Positions 37,706-49,386 are shown, counted from the stretch's first letter. The stretch: 64,000 bases of DNA from Notospermus geniculatus (GCA_002633025.1 NMRB01000109.1:434775-498774), one strand, 5' to 3'. Notes: generated from the sequence alone by a model not told the origin. Numbers and translations are program-made.

Positions 37706-38582
37706 CTTCGTCTTTACAGATCTTAAGATGCTCCATGTTTTACTTGCAAATTGACCACAGGAGATTCAAAGGTTGGTGATTTGACTATGTCATAACAGTT
37801 ACACTGTATAACGTGTAATGGTGTGAACTAGCATGGGCATTGCAATCAAGGGTGATGACAAAACGTGATACAACCTGACACCAGCATCCAATAACATGAG
37901 CCATTGTCACCAGGCATTAAGATTCAAAACTGTGGGGTGGTAGAATACATGTATAAAAGAGAACTGATAATACCAAGGGTTGCAGGTAAATTTGAAAACA
38001 ATTTAAACCCTATCTCGCAAACCAGTCAGTCAATGCCGCAATATAGGACTAGTATCATCTGAGACAGTAAATGTCCCATTTAATATTCAGCTGGTATGAT
38101 ACTACTCATGAATACTCAGCCACTTTTGTTATGATTTGTGAGGAATTTTTAGTTGGTTTTTCCACTAAAAATATTTTCCAAGCAACTTGCTACATGTATG
38201 CTTGAATAATGACAGTTATGAGGCAAGTAGTGATATAAAACTTGATATGAGTTGTATGAGATTACAAAGGCAAGAAAACCAGAGTTTGAAATACAGTTTC
38301 AGCAACAACGACCCATCCTCTCAAAACAGGGTCATTCATAGACATCTTGTCGTATCTTTTCTGCATTAGGGAGGCAGTAGAGCAGAGTGAAATGACCTGA
38401 ATTTCAGGGTGATAATGACCATGTCAAGCCTGGAGCGTTGCACCTTGGATTTGTACAGACAAAGGGCCAACATTCTGGTGCACCAGGCTTGTTAATTTCC
38501 GTTAGATCAACTTCCAGGTACAAAATGAGTACGAGTATTTTGACTCGCAGTGAGCACAAACAATATGACCAGAACAAGAGTT

Positions 38583-40331
38583 TTACTTGTCACGGTGCAT
38601 TATCTTACAATGCAAGTCATAGTAACTCTGAAGCGAGAAGTGTTTCCCACAGTGCTCACATTCGATCTGGACTTCTTTTTTATCGGAATTGACTGGCTCA
38701 TTATCAACGGGATCAGACCGAGTTTCACTGACTGGCTCATTTTTAGTAGGTGCAGATTGACTTGCAAGTGCTGTCTTACGATTTCTAGCATTATGTACCT
38801 TGATATGACGCTTCAACAAACCATGAAACGAAAACGACTTCTCGCACTGTTTACACTTGAATTCATCACCATTGGCATCAGCCTCCGATAATTTTTTCAC
38901 CTTTCCACCCTTCACACTCTTCTTGTTTTTTTCTACCTTTGAATTCCCATTTTCCAGTACTTCTTGTACATTGTTCTTGTCAACAGTTTTCGATTTGCTT
39001 GTTTGTTGAGCTTTTAGACTCCCAGCAAAATGTGATTTTAAAGTCCCAGCACTTTGTGCAGTCTTTTTCAAATTCCCAGCAAAGTGTGACTTTAAATTAC
39101 GGTTTGCTTGAGCCTTCAGGTTGGCATTCCTGTCCATATTTGCTTTCACCTTAGCAGTAGGAATTGAAATGCGTTTATTTACTCTTGGTTTCTGCACGGC
39201 AGTCTTCAACCCACCACTTATATGAGATTTCAAATTTCTTCCTGTGTTAGCTTTCAAGATCCCATTGATGAGTTCTTTTAAGTCCTCACCAGGTTTGTCG
39301 TCCATGTTTTCAGCTTTTTCCACTTTGGGGCTTCGCTGGGCCTTCGACTTCCGGTCAGCACGTGGTGAAGTGGTCTTCGGGCTCTCAGAAGCTTGAGTCT
39401 CCACTGGCACTGCCTGCCCAGATTGCGTTTCCATGATTCTGGCAATGTGCAACATCAAATTCTTCCGAGTGTAAGCTTTTCCTCTAGCTCTCAAGTTCCC
39501 ATTGGTATTTAATCTCTCCACATGAAGACTTCCATTCTTCTTTTTGTGAATGGAGGAATTATGCCGTCTCAAACCACCCAGGGACGTAAAGTTCTTTTCA
39601 CATAGCTTACATTCGTAAGGAATCTTCCCCATATGAGTCCGAACAAGAACATGAAGAGCCAATTTCCGCTGGTCAGAAAACTGTCTTTTACATGTACCAC
39701 ATTCAAACACCTTGGTAACAGAGCGTTTCTTCACCTTACTAATAGTAATACTTTGTTTAGGCACAACTTCGTGTTCTTCCACTGTAGTTGGAATAGGCAC
39801 AGCGTCCTCATGAATCAACATGTGACTTCTCAAGTTTTCTGGGTTAAAGAACCGCTGGCGACATTGTTTACAATTGTACTTTTCTGCATATTCCCGTGTG
39901 TGAGATGCCATGTGTAAATTGAATGTACCCTTGTGAAAGAACGGTTTGTCGCATATTTCACAGGTGAATGGAATAACTTGAGCATGAATTGTCATGTGCA
40001 TATTCAAGGACCGAGTGCTAAAAAACATTTTTTCACACTTCGGACACTGATAAGCTGGTGCATCAGCTCCAGTTTCTAAACTAGTTTGTTGCACTATTGT
40101 AGCAAATCCGGGCAGTTTTTTCTTGCGTTGATTTTTCAGCCACGTCCGCTCGCCATAATGCACGTTCCTGATGTGTAATCTCATATTATCCCGCCGTGCA
40201 AACCTCCGATCACACTGATCACACTTGTACGGTCTCTCCCCAGTGTGAACCAGGATGTGTCGCCGAAGATCACGGCTGGCTGGAAATGCCTTCGGACAAA
40301 ATGCACAAGCATGGAGCATATCGTTCTTCAT
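38583..40331 (-). CDS. C2H2 zinc-finger protein, nine fingers
   Basis: A single open exon of 582 codons. Seven C2H2 fingers lie in the N-terminal half (residues about 9-29, 37-58, 96-116, 124-144, 154-174, 211-233 and 241-262) and two near the C-terminus (493-513 and 558-579). Only fingers 1-2 are joined by the canonical TGERPYK linker. Between fingers 7 and 8 is a basic linker of about 230 residues with the repeated phrase NLKSHFAGNLK. Such proteins are usually nuclear, sequence-specific DNA-binding regulators, and the target cannot be told. An acceptor (ccag) 35 nt upstream of the ATG implies a non-coding first exon to the right. No KRAB, BTB or SCAN domain is visible. Confidence 0.9.
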   Translation of the reverse strand: MKNDMLHACAFCPKAFPASRDLRRHILVHTGERPYKCDQCDRRFARRDNMRLHIRNVHYGERTWLKNQRKKKLPGFATIVQQTSLETGADAPAYQCPKCEKMFFSTRSLNMHMTIHAQVIPFTCEICDKPFFHKGTFNLHMASHTREYAEKYNCKQCRQRFFNPENLRSHMLIHEDAVPIPTTVEEHEVVPKQSITISKVKKRSVTKVFECGTCKRQFSDQRKLALHVLVRTHMGKIPYECKLCEKNFTSLGGLRRHNSSIHKKKNGSLHVERLNTNGNLRARGKAYTRKNLMLHIARIMETQSGQAVPVETQASESPKTTSPRADRKSKAQRSPKVEKAENMDDKPGEDLKELINGILKANTGRNLKSHISGGLKTAVQKPRVNKRISIPTAKVKANMDRNANLKAQANRNLKSHFAGNLKKTAQSAGTLKSHFAGSLKAQQTSKSKTVDKNNVQEVLENGNSKVEKNKKSVKGGKVKKLSEADANGDEFKCKQCEKSFSFHGLLKRHIKVHNARNRKTALASQSAPTKNEPVSETRSDPVDNEPVNSDKKEVQIECEHCGKHFSLQSYYDLHCKIMHRDK

Positions 40332-41285
40332 GATGGAGTATCTTTGGATTTCTCTTAGACTCTGGAAAAAAACAAAGTATTTTTAAGTCATTGATGATCT
40401 AGATGGAAACTTGCTCGAGGTAACTTACTAATACTTACCATGACACTCAATCTCATCTCGCTCTTCCTCTCTCACCTCATCGACATAGGCCTAGGTACTG
40501 GTACGGTACGCCTACCGGTAGCTAGGCCTACTAACACTGGGCCTACGGTAGGCCTCACAGACCTGACACAGGCATGTTCGTTTTTATAGTTAAGGATAGG
40601 CCTATACCACGTTGGATAAGTCCGTCCTCACCCGCACTTGCATGCGAGCTACTATACATATTATGTATATACTACGTTGTTATGGCAAAGAGCCAAACCG
40701 GCTCATAATGCCACTATGAATATGATGATGATGATGATGACAACACACTCCAGCAGCAGAGCCAGTGGTGATCACAACCACCACTCTGGTGTACAGGCTG
40801 GTGTATACGCCTTCTCCAGTGTACAACACACCACCACTGCACACGTGTACAACAGCTGCTGAATGTATTGTAAGCCTAACATGTGTTGTTGTGGTTGTGC
40901 ATAACACTTCCTCAAAATACACACAAGTTCCTGCCTGCCTGGGCTTGGTGGCGTCTGTTGACGAATGTAATACACCATGCATTCTCCAAAATAACTAACT
41001 TATTAAATTACTCACCAAGTTATACACAGCACCTAGTGACACTTTCACATTTATCTGCCATCAGAAGAACATAAAACATAGGGAATTTTGTGGATTCCGC
41101 GACTTTAGGCGACATCCATCTTGGGAAATACAGGGAAAAGACACTGACCCAGATCTTCCCATTTCACTCGAACAGGCCTCGACTTGGAACAGTAGCCAAT
41201 CAGATCCAAGGAATTGTTTACTCGATCCAGTAGTTCTGTACTCGAGTAGCTCGAGCCACCGTGTTGGTTCGCGATGCCGCCGCTA

Positions 41286-41298
41286 GCCCCCTAGTGGC
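41286..41298 (-). promoter_or_regulatory. CTCF-like site
   Basis: On the minus strand the sequence reads GCCACTAGGGGGC, a close match to the known animal CTCF core (CCACTAGGGGGC). It is set in an outer CCGCC/GGCGG palindrome and lies about 1 kb upstream of the zinc-finger start codon. Binding is not shown. Confidence 0.4.
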
Positions 41299-41847
41299 GG
41301 TATTTCAAACCAATACACTGAACAGCTGTGAGGGGAAATACTGACATACGGAAACACTGGCAGATGTTACACCGGATGGATATTAGGATAGGCACTTCCG
41401 CATTGATAATATTATTGATAATAATATTGCCCTTCATCCTTTTGAAGTTTTCGTATTGAGTGGCTTAAGAGACTAACTAACTTTTACCAAAATGAGCTGA
41501 TCTATTTTTGCTTTTACCCAGTACTAAAAAGACCAAAACGACTTTCAATACGGTATAAAATCTCTTTTTATTACTTATGAAATAGACTAGGCGTAAGTAC
41601 CGATTACGCCCTGTTACCGTACCACTACATGTACCGGTACTGATAGGGGTACCGTAAACTAAAAAGTAGGCCTATATCTTGTGTGTTTCGGCCCAAGGTC
41701 ACTCTCCTCATTTCATCAGGACGAAATTGCCCAAGAGCAGAACCTTGACAGTGCCATCCGAACAAACTAGTCGTCTTGTGAATAACCGAAGCAAACAGTA
41801 AATGGGTGCAGGCCCGGTTTATTTGCGGCAGTTAGACCCGATTTTGG

Positions 41848-42045
41848 CAGACCTGGTTTATATCGGTCAATAAAGACCTTAGACCTGGTTTATATCGGTC
41901 AATAAAGACCTTGGGTCGTATTTTAGAACGTTCCTTAACGTCAAGGTCGACCTTAAGTCTATTGTAAAACCATCGAGAACAATAGATTTAAGGCGGACCG
42001 TTCTAAAATACGGCCCCTTAGACCTGGTTATATCGGTCAATAAAA
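41848..42045. repeat. 31-bp tandem repeats interrupted by a MITE
   Basis: The phrase agacctggtttatatcggtc followed by aataaagacc occurs at about 41850 and 41881 and, slightly changed, at 42020. A foldback element with ends gggtcgtattttagaacg (about 41913-42014) is inserted between the second and third units. Confidence 0.85.
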
Positions 42046-42064
42046 GTTTGGTTGTCAAACCAAG

Positions 42065-44438
42065 TTAGTCTAATTCTTTGATATAATGGTGCGGTATCAT
42101 CATATGTTCCATTTTCATAGTCTTCGGCCAGTGAGGCGTGGCCAGAGCTTCTTCGCATGAGGTCCTGAAGAGCTGACACTTGGAATGTGGCGTTTTTTGG
42201 ATGAATGGGGTGGAGTAGCCGAACGACATGCACTTGGTCCTCTCGTCGCACGCGTTTTTGCAATCACGGAAAGAGACATTAGCGCCAACTGCAAATGCAA
42301 GGCTTTTCTCGCTACAAACTTTATGTTGGAGATTGTATCCCTCCACTTTGCCTAAAAACAAAACAATAAGAACACAGTTGCGGCAGGCGTGGTGGGCGTC
42401 GCAATTGACCGCACCGCGTCACGCCGCTAGAAATGAGGACGTGCGCCATACTAGTAAATCCATTCACGCGAATTTCTAGCGATGCGATGCATCGACAAAG
42501 GATGCGGCGTCGCACCGCTCGAAATTCGCGTGAATGGATGATTCTTTAGTAGCCTTGTTTAAAAGGCCTGGATTCATCCGCTCTTTAGCGTTTTTATGCC
42601 GCATGAAGTAGGCCTACTCCAGTGGATTCCCGCCTTTTGGAGAGGGCTTACGTTTACGGAAGGGCGTGCTCGATTTCTCACCTGATCGTGCGCCGACGCA
42701 GAGAGGAATATCACAATAATCTCGCCGTTTCTCGGGGTCGGTGGTATAACACCATGGCTCCTTAGCGCGTCCCCTTGGATTCCTACAGTAATTTGAGGCA
42801 GTCGTTTTATCCTTTGGTTTAGACTTGGGCTTATGCGGGGTATTGGACGCCCAAGCTTGGCAGGTGTAACCTTTCCTTGTTGTGCTCTGTTCTCCCTTAT
42901 AGCGCGTGCCTTTCTTCGACCACTTGCAGTCGGTCAGGACTGATGGTTTTAACCACGTCAGGGCTGAAATCAATGCTACAAATTACAAGACGTCGCTGCT
43001 TTCACTTTTACACCAATTTATATGGACATAAGACTTTTAGATTGCCGTAGACATGTCTATGTCATCTCTTGATCATCTCAAAATGTCCGTTTCTCTAGAA
43101 AAAAATTTTCGTCTTGGAGAGGCGGGCGGACATTGTCAAAGATTAATGTTACCACAAATACAGGAAATGTGATTAAATCGGATGGCCAGGGAGGTTTTCT
43201 TGTGACGCGATCTAGAGGGAGCTCTGGGTGTAGGCCTAGCCTACTTACAAAATGCCTCTACCGGCTTATTATCAACTTCTTCGTTATTGCCGCTGTTATC
43301 TTCGGTCTCGGATTCTTTCTTTTCTTCAGACTCTGAAAGGATAAACAATTGATTGAGTGAGCATTGTGGTCTAAAGGCGCGTTCAAGAATATTGCTACGC
43401 CGCTGTGTGCGGGGATCGCAAAGCCGTTTTCGAAAAATCGCTTTGGAATGCCTTACATTGCGCCAAAAGTCGAATCATGGCAGAGGCATGCGGCACTGTT
43501 GTGGCTGTGCCATTTCAAATAACGCTATGCTGCTGGAGCCTGTTTCATGACTTTAAGCTAATGGTAGGCTTACCTCAAATGGAAAATGCATTGAAGTTAA
43601 TGGTTCCATTGGGTTAAAGTCATTTTATGAAACAGACCCCTGAGCGAAATTCGGCCGAGTCTGATCCGGCTGGTCTGCATGGTAAAACTGGAAACTTACT
43701 CTCCACTACTTCTACGGTGTTCGTCTCCTCGACCTTAGCATCGGAACAGGGAGGAACATCACAATAATCGTAGGTTCTCTTTGGATCGGTGGTAAAGCAC
43801 CACGGCTCCTTGCCGTTGTCTGGGTTCCTGCAGAAGTTGGAAGCCGCCTCACCGTCTGCTGGTTGGAGGTTGTGTGTGTGAGGAGTGTTAGAGGCCCACT
43901 CCTGGCAGGTGAAGCCCTCCCGAGTCTTACTCAACGTCCCTCTGTAATCTGTGCCTTTGGGCGTGTCTTTGCATTCTTTGGTTTTTGGTACTGAAAGTGA
44001 AAACAATGTTTACGGTCAATGAACCAGCCGGCATTTTCCTTACTCGTTCCCGCCCTGGCTACTGATGTGATCAGTGATATAGAGTCTAGTACAATCCACA
44101 AACACACAGACAACCAGATTACTTTCCCGTAATACGATGGAAACTCGAGTTGAGAGAAACACTGGTGAACGTTACACCGAAGTTTTCTTTGGGCTTCTCT
44201 AAACGTCTCCTCAGGCTCAGCCATTGCAGGCGATATAGCGCTAGCTATTTTTTCCAAAAGAATACCCAGCTCCGCGCCGGTAGGCCTACTACTGGACTGG
44301 AAGCTGACGAGTCAATTCGGCGACACTACGATTCCGTACTAAGATTAGAACCCTAGGCTAAATATTAGGCCCACCTAGTGTGTCGGGATGTGCACAGGTA
44401 AATGCGACCAGGATGACCAGGAAAACAGCCTTCGTCAT
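42065..44438 (-). CDS. Secreted two-kringle protein with C-terminal PAN/apple-like domain
   Basis: Exons, in order of transcription, are 44375-44438, 43700-43990, 43249-43332, 42682-42963 and 42065-42351 (1008 nt, 335 aa; internal phases all 1). Exon 1 gives a signal peptide (MTKAVFLVILVAFTCA). Exon 2 is kringle 1, with six cysteines and the hallmark CQEWASNTPH, NFCRNPD and PWCFT. Exon 3 is an acidic linker (about 28 residues). Exon 4 is kringle 2 (CQAWASNTPH, NYCRNP, PWCYT). Exon 5 has six cysteines in a PAN/apple-like order and ends in a short tail. Kringles bind proteins or lysine-rich ligands outside the cell. There is no protease domain, so the product is a binding protein or inhibitor rather than an enzyme. 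An acceptor at 42976 would add four residues before kringle 2. Confidence 0.82.
42458..42539. repeat. Hairpin in the last intron of the kringle gene
   Basis: The arms atccattcacgcgaatttc and gaaattcgcgtgaatggat are perfect complements around about 44 nt, which contain gatgcgatgcatcg. Confidence 0.85.
43535..43640. mobile_element. MITE with CTGTTTCATGACTTTAA ends in kringle-gene intron
   Basis: The ends ggagcctgtttcatgacttt and aaagtcattttatgaaacag are inverted with few changes. It is about 106 bp, non-coding, and lies between exons 2 and 3. Confidence 0.75.
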
Positions 44439-45765
44439 AATCACGATGATTTGGCGTGGGCGCGGTCACGGCCACGTGGTGGGTGTGGTTTGCGGCTGAT
44501 GGCAGAACTTTACTTGGAGGGGAGAGATCACATATGAAGATAGGAGCACTTGCATGTCCTGAAAGGAGACAGCGCAATATTAATGCCGGTTAAAGTTTGC
44601 TGTCTGTGTTATTTGAACCCACTGCGATTTCCCGATGCGGCGGCAGGTTCCTTATGTTTTTAAAATTTGACCATTCATTGAATCACAGTCAGTCGAGCCA
44701 TAGGCCCTATCGATTGCCCGCGAAATCGCGCGGCGTCTTCCCGCTCTCCGCTTATCGCGTCAGTGGGTTCCCTCCTGCCTTCAGTCATTATAAAATATCG
44801 GCTAAATGGGGATGAGAAGTCGTGAAAATTTAGGGTGATAGACCTACCTTTATTGCGCCAGCATGGCTTTTCTGACACCGACGGTGCATTTGACATGTTT
44901 GACGTCGTTACTTATTGACGTCGACGCAACAGTGGTGAAATGCGCATCGGTGCCCGTCATGACGTCATTTCAGGTGTGGTAGGAATGGTACTCATCAAGA
45001 CAAAGAGCCGGGCAACATTTTATTTATCATGTTCTTCCCACTTGACGCACCCAAACCTCTTGTCTACCCTTATACATTGTATATATTTCACAGTAGCGCC
45101 GCGGGAGTGGAGCGGCAATATTTTAGGGGTGCTGGAACGAACTAAAGAGGGAATGCTAACCTACTAAACCCTAATGACAGTTCGGGCTTAAAGAGGCCCA
45201 AACTTGATGTCTCCGGGGACTGTGCTGGCTCCTGTGCCTAGGCCTATTAACGACGACGGCTGTAGTTCTCAATGCGGCGCTTACGGTGTAACGTTTTTGA
45301 ATGTTCCCCTTTGTAGTGTTCGCCTACTATTATCTGATGGAATAAGCTGAGATTTGACAATAGGAGACACATTGCCAGCATTTCCCAAACAATGAGGGAA
45401 AACACCGACAGATGTTACACCACACCTCGCTATAGAGGGGCGGCAGACGTCTTCCACAGCATTGGGTGGGCCTTTGCCAGCAGCTCATGAACATGAGTCT
45501 GAATTTAAAGGAAGAGCCTGGTTGAACTTGAAGGTGGCGCCACCTACTGTTAATCTAGGTCAGTGTTTTTCATCATAAACAGATTGAAAACAGCATGATT
45601 AGGGACAGAGCCCCTTCAAATTTTTTCAATGATTGTGTGTTAGCATTACTGGCAATACTAACAGAGTAGCTCTTGCAGAAAAGAGAACGACACAAAATTA
45701 ACTCCTTTGGATAAACCAGATTTTATTGTAAACATGTACTTAACAAATCGTTACCTCAGAAAAGG
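44439..45765. other. Region between the kringle gene and AARS2
   Basis: No coding region is seen. It holds the kringle-gene promoter side, one copy of the GTTACACC motif (45398-45421) and the AARS2 polyadenylation signal. Confidence 0.5.
45722..45727 (-). terminator. AATAAA polyadenylation signal of AARS2
   Basis: The + strand reads TTTATT, 38 nt past the AARS2 stop codon on the minus strand. Confidence 0.6.
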
Positions 45766-48700
45766 TCAACTAATATGCCTTTTCTTCAACACAAAATACT
45801 CCTGACCTTTGTCTAGCACAGACTGTAACCCTCCCACATCACTAGAAATAACGGCATACACTTGTCCCACTTTCTTGCCCCTGACTTGATGAATTCTAAC
45901 ATCTTTGAGGCCAGAACAAGAATGTTCTAACCAAGTTTTTGTCTCAGTGGCATTGGTATTGTCATTTGGAAAGAAAGCGACTGCTTTCAGTTGTGTTTTT
46001 ACAACTTTTGCCAGCAGAATGGGTTTCTTCGCTTTCAGCTGACTTAGCACCTGTGACACCTGAAATTGACAAAGGTAAGGGACTATTAGTACAGGTATCT
46101 TAAAGGGCTCTAAGACAAGATTGTGCCAAGTTTTTTGTTCTGAGATCTAATGGGAAAATTCCTTGGAGTAAAAGCTCCAAACTAGGCCCAAGTTTCATGT
46201 ATTCAAGCATATCCCACAAAAGCCAATTGATTCTTGACTTACCATTGGAACATTGTCCAGTGGGAACTCCCTGACTATCTCACTTTCAGGGCCGTCCAGG
46301 AAACGTTGTAGTGACTACAAAGAAACAAAATGCCAAAAATTTTAAGAGAATTTTCTGGCAGACACGGTCAATGGCTAGATTATTTTCATTCATATCATTC
46401 AGAAAATTATCCACCATAAATCAAGTTATTTTTCTGTACTTGACCATCATCAAGTTTGATTCCCTGTGCAGTCTGCAACATTTGCCTAACACCTTCTCAA
46501 TCTACCACTCTTTCAAGTCTGGCTATAGAGGTGACCCTATCACTTCATCAGTTCCACCGTCTACTTACTTCTCTCATCTGCTCCCTCATCTGCTGATTAC
46601 CATAGGCATTCACTCTCTCCCTCAATTGGTCAACCTCCGTCCAGAGAAAATCCTTGTCCAGTTTGGGGAGTGTGCATGTTGAGAAAATAGTGTCAATTTG
46701 CTTGAGTTGAGAGGCCCAGGAATCCGGTTTGGAACCACTCCTTATGTCACTTTGAAGATCTTCAAACAGACGTCTGACTTCATCGGCATTGTCTTGGGCC
46801 TTAAAGGGACCAAACAAAAGTTGGAGTTGGAAAGGTTTATGAGAGTAATAAGAAAGGAGCCATTCTCGAAGATGAAAATGGACTGAAGTTGGGTTTCCTT
46901 GACCGGTCTCCTCAGGTTTGAGGTAGTAGAAACTGTCTGCTGATCTTTGACGACAAATTCTGATGTAGATGATAGCTGGGAACTCACCTCAATAGCAGCA
47001 TTTCCTGTCACAACAGAGATCCTCTTAGTGCCCTGAGCTATACTTAACACCTTGGTGATCACAGCTGAAGTGATATCCCTCGTGTTGTGTACATGTCTGA
47101 AGGAAAAAAATACACCTTGTGAGGATGATTGTGCGATACTGAGTCCCCTGTAACCAGGACACCACTTCATGAAGGACAGCGCCTATCAGGCCAGAGGTGT
47201 TCTTAATATGGGAGGTTACACTATACTTACGTCCCTCCACAAAGTTCCACTGAACAGTTTGCATTTTGCTCTGTGGATGACTTTGATAATTCTGTCACGT
47301 CAGCACCGATGGATACAACATGGACATTCTGTGGGTAGACTTCGTCCTGAAGGGTGCGTAGACCGGACAGACTCATTGCGACATCTAGTGGCAGAGTTCT
47401 GCGAAATACCGGTTGCTCGCTCCTGATTAGATCATCAAGTATCTGTTGGATTTTAGATATCCCGCCTGCCTCCATCTTCTCCTGAAATGAAGTTGAATAA
47501 TCTCTGTGAACAGGTACAGAATTTTACTCGAGTTGAACTGATTGATTATCATTGACTCAAGGAAAATCTACAGGGAATCAACTGAAGTAATCAGAAGTGC
47601 TTTTTGCAAACACAACCCTTACCAAACAGTTGAAATCAAAGGTGAGTTTATCTGCCGACACCAAGGAACCTTTCTGATGGACATTCTTGAAGACTTGGCG
47701 GAGGGCATAGTTCACCAGGTGTGCTGCCGTGTGGTTACACATGCATCCCTCGCGATGATCCTGCAAGGACAATAACATACATTATCAAACTTAGTAACAT
47801 TCAGTTCTCTCTCAGAATTGCAGGATACTGATTGATAACTAAGCACGAGCTTAGTGTCTGGCTTACTGTCCCATGTGACAGACTGCAGAGCCTGGGATGA
47901 TTAATCCCATCACATGGCACGGGATTCGAACCCGGGACCTGCCGCTTGTTAAGAGGATGTGATAACCACTCGATCATCAACGCTCCTCTTCACATTTACC
48001 TCAGCAGCCTTTCTTTGATTGGACAGTATCAGAATTGAAACCTCACCTCATCAATATGAAGTTGTACGGAGTCTCCAACAGCGAGACCATCCCCATCTAA
48101 TACCCCAGCGTGGAGAGTATACTTCTGGTACTGTTGGACATCGCGTACGATGAAGGAAAACTGGAAGAGATGAGCAGATGTGACAGAAGATCGTGGAGAT
48201 TCTTGAGCACAGGTGATATGATGTGGACATCATCTTAAAGTACCGGTACAGCAGAAAATCACAAAAAAGGCAGGATAGAGCCCATCATTACCCATGAATA
48301 TACCCCGTACCTGTTTATTCTGACTAGTTATCTTTCCTCTGTCTGATATTTGTCCTCCACCCTCTGCGTAAAAGTTTGTCCTGTCCAAGATGACACCACA
48401 CTCCACGCCATCTTGCACGGAGTCTACTATTCTCCCATCCTGCACCAGGGCGACAACTCTGGCTTCAATGTCTGGAAAGTCTGAAACGAAATGTGGAACA
48501 TGCTTACTGGGATGCAAAGCCCGATTCGCATGAATGACAGTGTATCCATAATGAAGACAAATCACGCTGAAACTTGATGGAAGGGAATGTTTTAGGTAGG
48601 AACTGTTTAGGTCCAAAGACTGTACGATATATGACATTTACACCAGAGGCTGAAATTTGAAATCATTGCCTCAATAATGACATATCCTACCATATTCGCC

Positions 48701-48966
48701 TTTATCACAATTGTACAAATATTTGAATGAATCGTCAGTCTCTGTCACACCAGACTCTGCAAGAGCCTTCAACAAATGCTGGTCCAACTTCAGACCAAGG
48801 TTCCTTCGGTCAACTTGTAAGTTTGCCTGCTCCTTAAAACTGTCCATTTTTCTCCAGAAGCTGTCCATGTCTAGAATGAGCCCTTTCTCTGATGCTAGAT
48901 CCTGAATGAGATCCAGGGACAGTGATTGCCCGAATGAGCCGTCATGTAACTGCCAGATTTGGTCAC
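45766..48966 (-). CDS. AARS2: Alanyl-tRNA synthetase, mitochondrial type, C-terminal part only
   Basis: Nine exons in transcript order are 48691-48966, 48311-48480, 48047-48160, 47623-47760, 47231-47481, 46988-47096, 46569-46799, 46243-46314 and 45766-46059. Phases all join, giving 551 residues. They cover the end of the tRNA-recognition region, the editing domain (FYAEGGGQ, zinc ligands HTAAH and CGGTH) and the C-Ala domain. AlaRS charges tRNA-Ala and its editing domain removes mischarged serine or glycine. The [12 protein letters not shown] form and overall length fit the mitochondrial enzyme better than the cytosolic one, which is inference. The class II catalytic domain, about 400 residues in relatives, is absent from the window. 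A SINE sits in the intron at 47761-48046. Confidence 0.88.
47880..47993 (-). repeat. tRNA-derived SINE in an AARS2 intron
   Basis: Read on the minus strand there is an A-box-like tgatcgagtggtta and a perfect B box GGTTCGAATCC, followed by a body that matches the starts of the copies at 49386 and 55621. An internal Pol III promoter is therefore present in sequence. It does not fold as a plausible functional tRNA end to end. Confidence 0.7.
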
Positions 48967-49109
48967 CTGAAAGAAATATCACAAAGGTGCTAAAAAATGA
49001 ATCCTGAGTAGTGGAAGTATTGGTCCCTGTCACTGCTGAGGTTCAGGGTTCAATCCCCAGCCAGACCCATTCTTCTTGTGATAGAGAGTGAGAATGATTC
49101 CCTCTGATA

Positions 49110-49386
49110 GTGCAGGTTTTATACAGCTGTTTCCATCAGGGCCAAAGCTATAGCATTATTGGCCCTGGTAAGTATGGAAGAGGCCATCTCAAGCTACTCA
49201 TGTTCCTCACTTGGATGGGGTCTTTTACTTGCCCTTGCAAAGGTACAAGGTACAAGGCACCAAGGCTTACTGTCCCATGCGATGGCTAAAGAGCAAGGGA
49301 CGATTAACCCCATTTGGTCCGGGATTCGAACCCAGGACCTACCATTTGCTAAGTGGACGTGGTAACTACTATGCTATCAAGGCTCC
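49110..49386 (-). repeat. Full-length tRNA-derived SINE
   Basis: On the minus strand it starts with a tRNA-like head (B box GGTTCGAATCC) and continues with a body ending in ccagggccaataatgctata. The body matches 55372-55621 along its length. A second tRNA-like sequence on the + strand (about 48998-49060, gggttcaatcc) abuts it. Confidence 0.75.

Larger units (their letters stand above)
36368..38582. other. Region downstream of the zinc-finger gene, with MITEs
   Basis: No coding region is seen. It probably includes the 3' UTR of the minus-strand zinc-finger gene. Two foldback elements (37315-37471 and 37582-37705) are the recognisable features. Confidence 0.5.
40332..42064. other. Upstream region of the zinc-finger gene
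   Basis: No gene is seen. It should contain the non-coding first exon and promoter of the zinc-finger gene. Visible are an ATG-triplet run (40723-40742), a CTCF-like site (41286-41298), a GAAACACTGGCAGATGTTACACC motif (41351-41373), and the 31-bp repeats with an inserted MITE (41848-42045). Confidence 0.5.

Noticed and set aside
40680-40998. Several overlapping frames rich in H, T and V near 40700-41000
   Set aside because: They arise from the ATG-triplet and GTGGTG-rich low-complexity sequence, with no conserved feature.
47895-47990. Possible functional tRNA gene (perfect B box)
   Set aside because: The head continues into a body shared by other dispersed copies and the acceptor stem does not pair, so it is a SINE.
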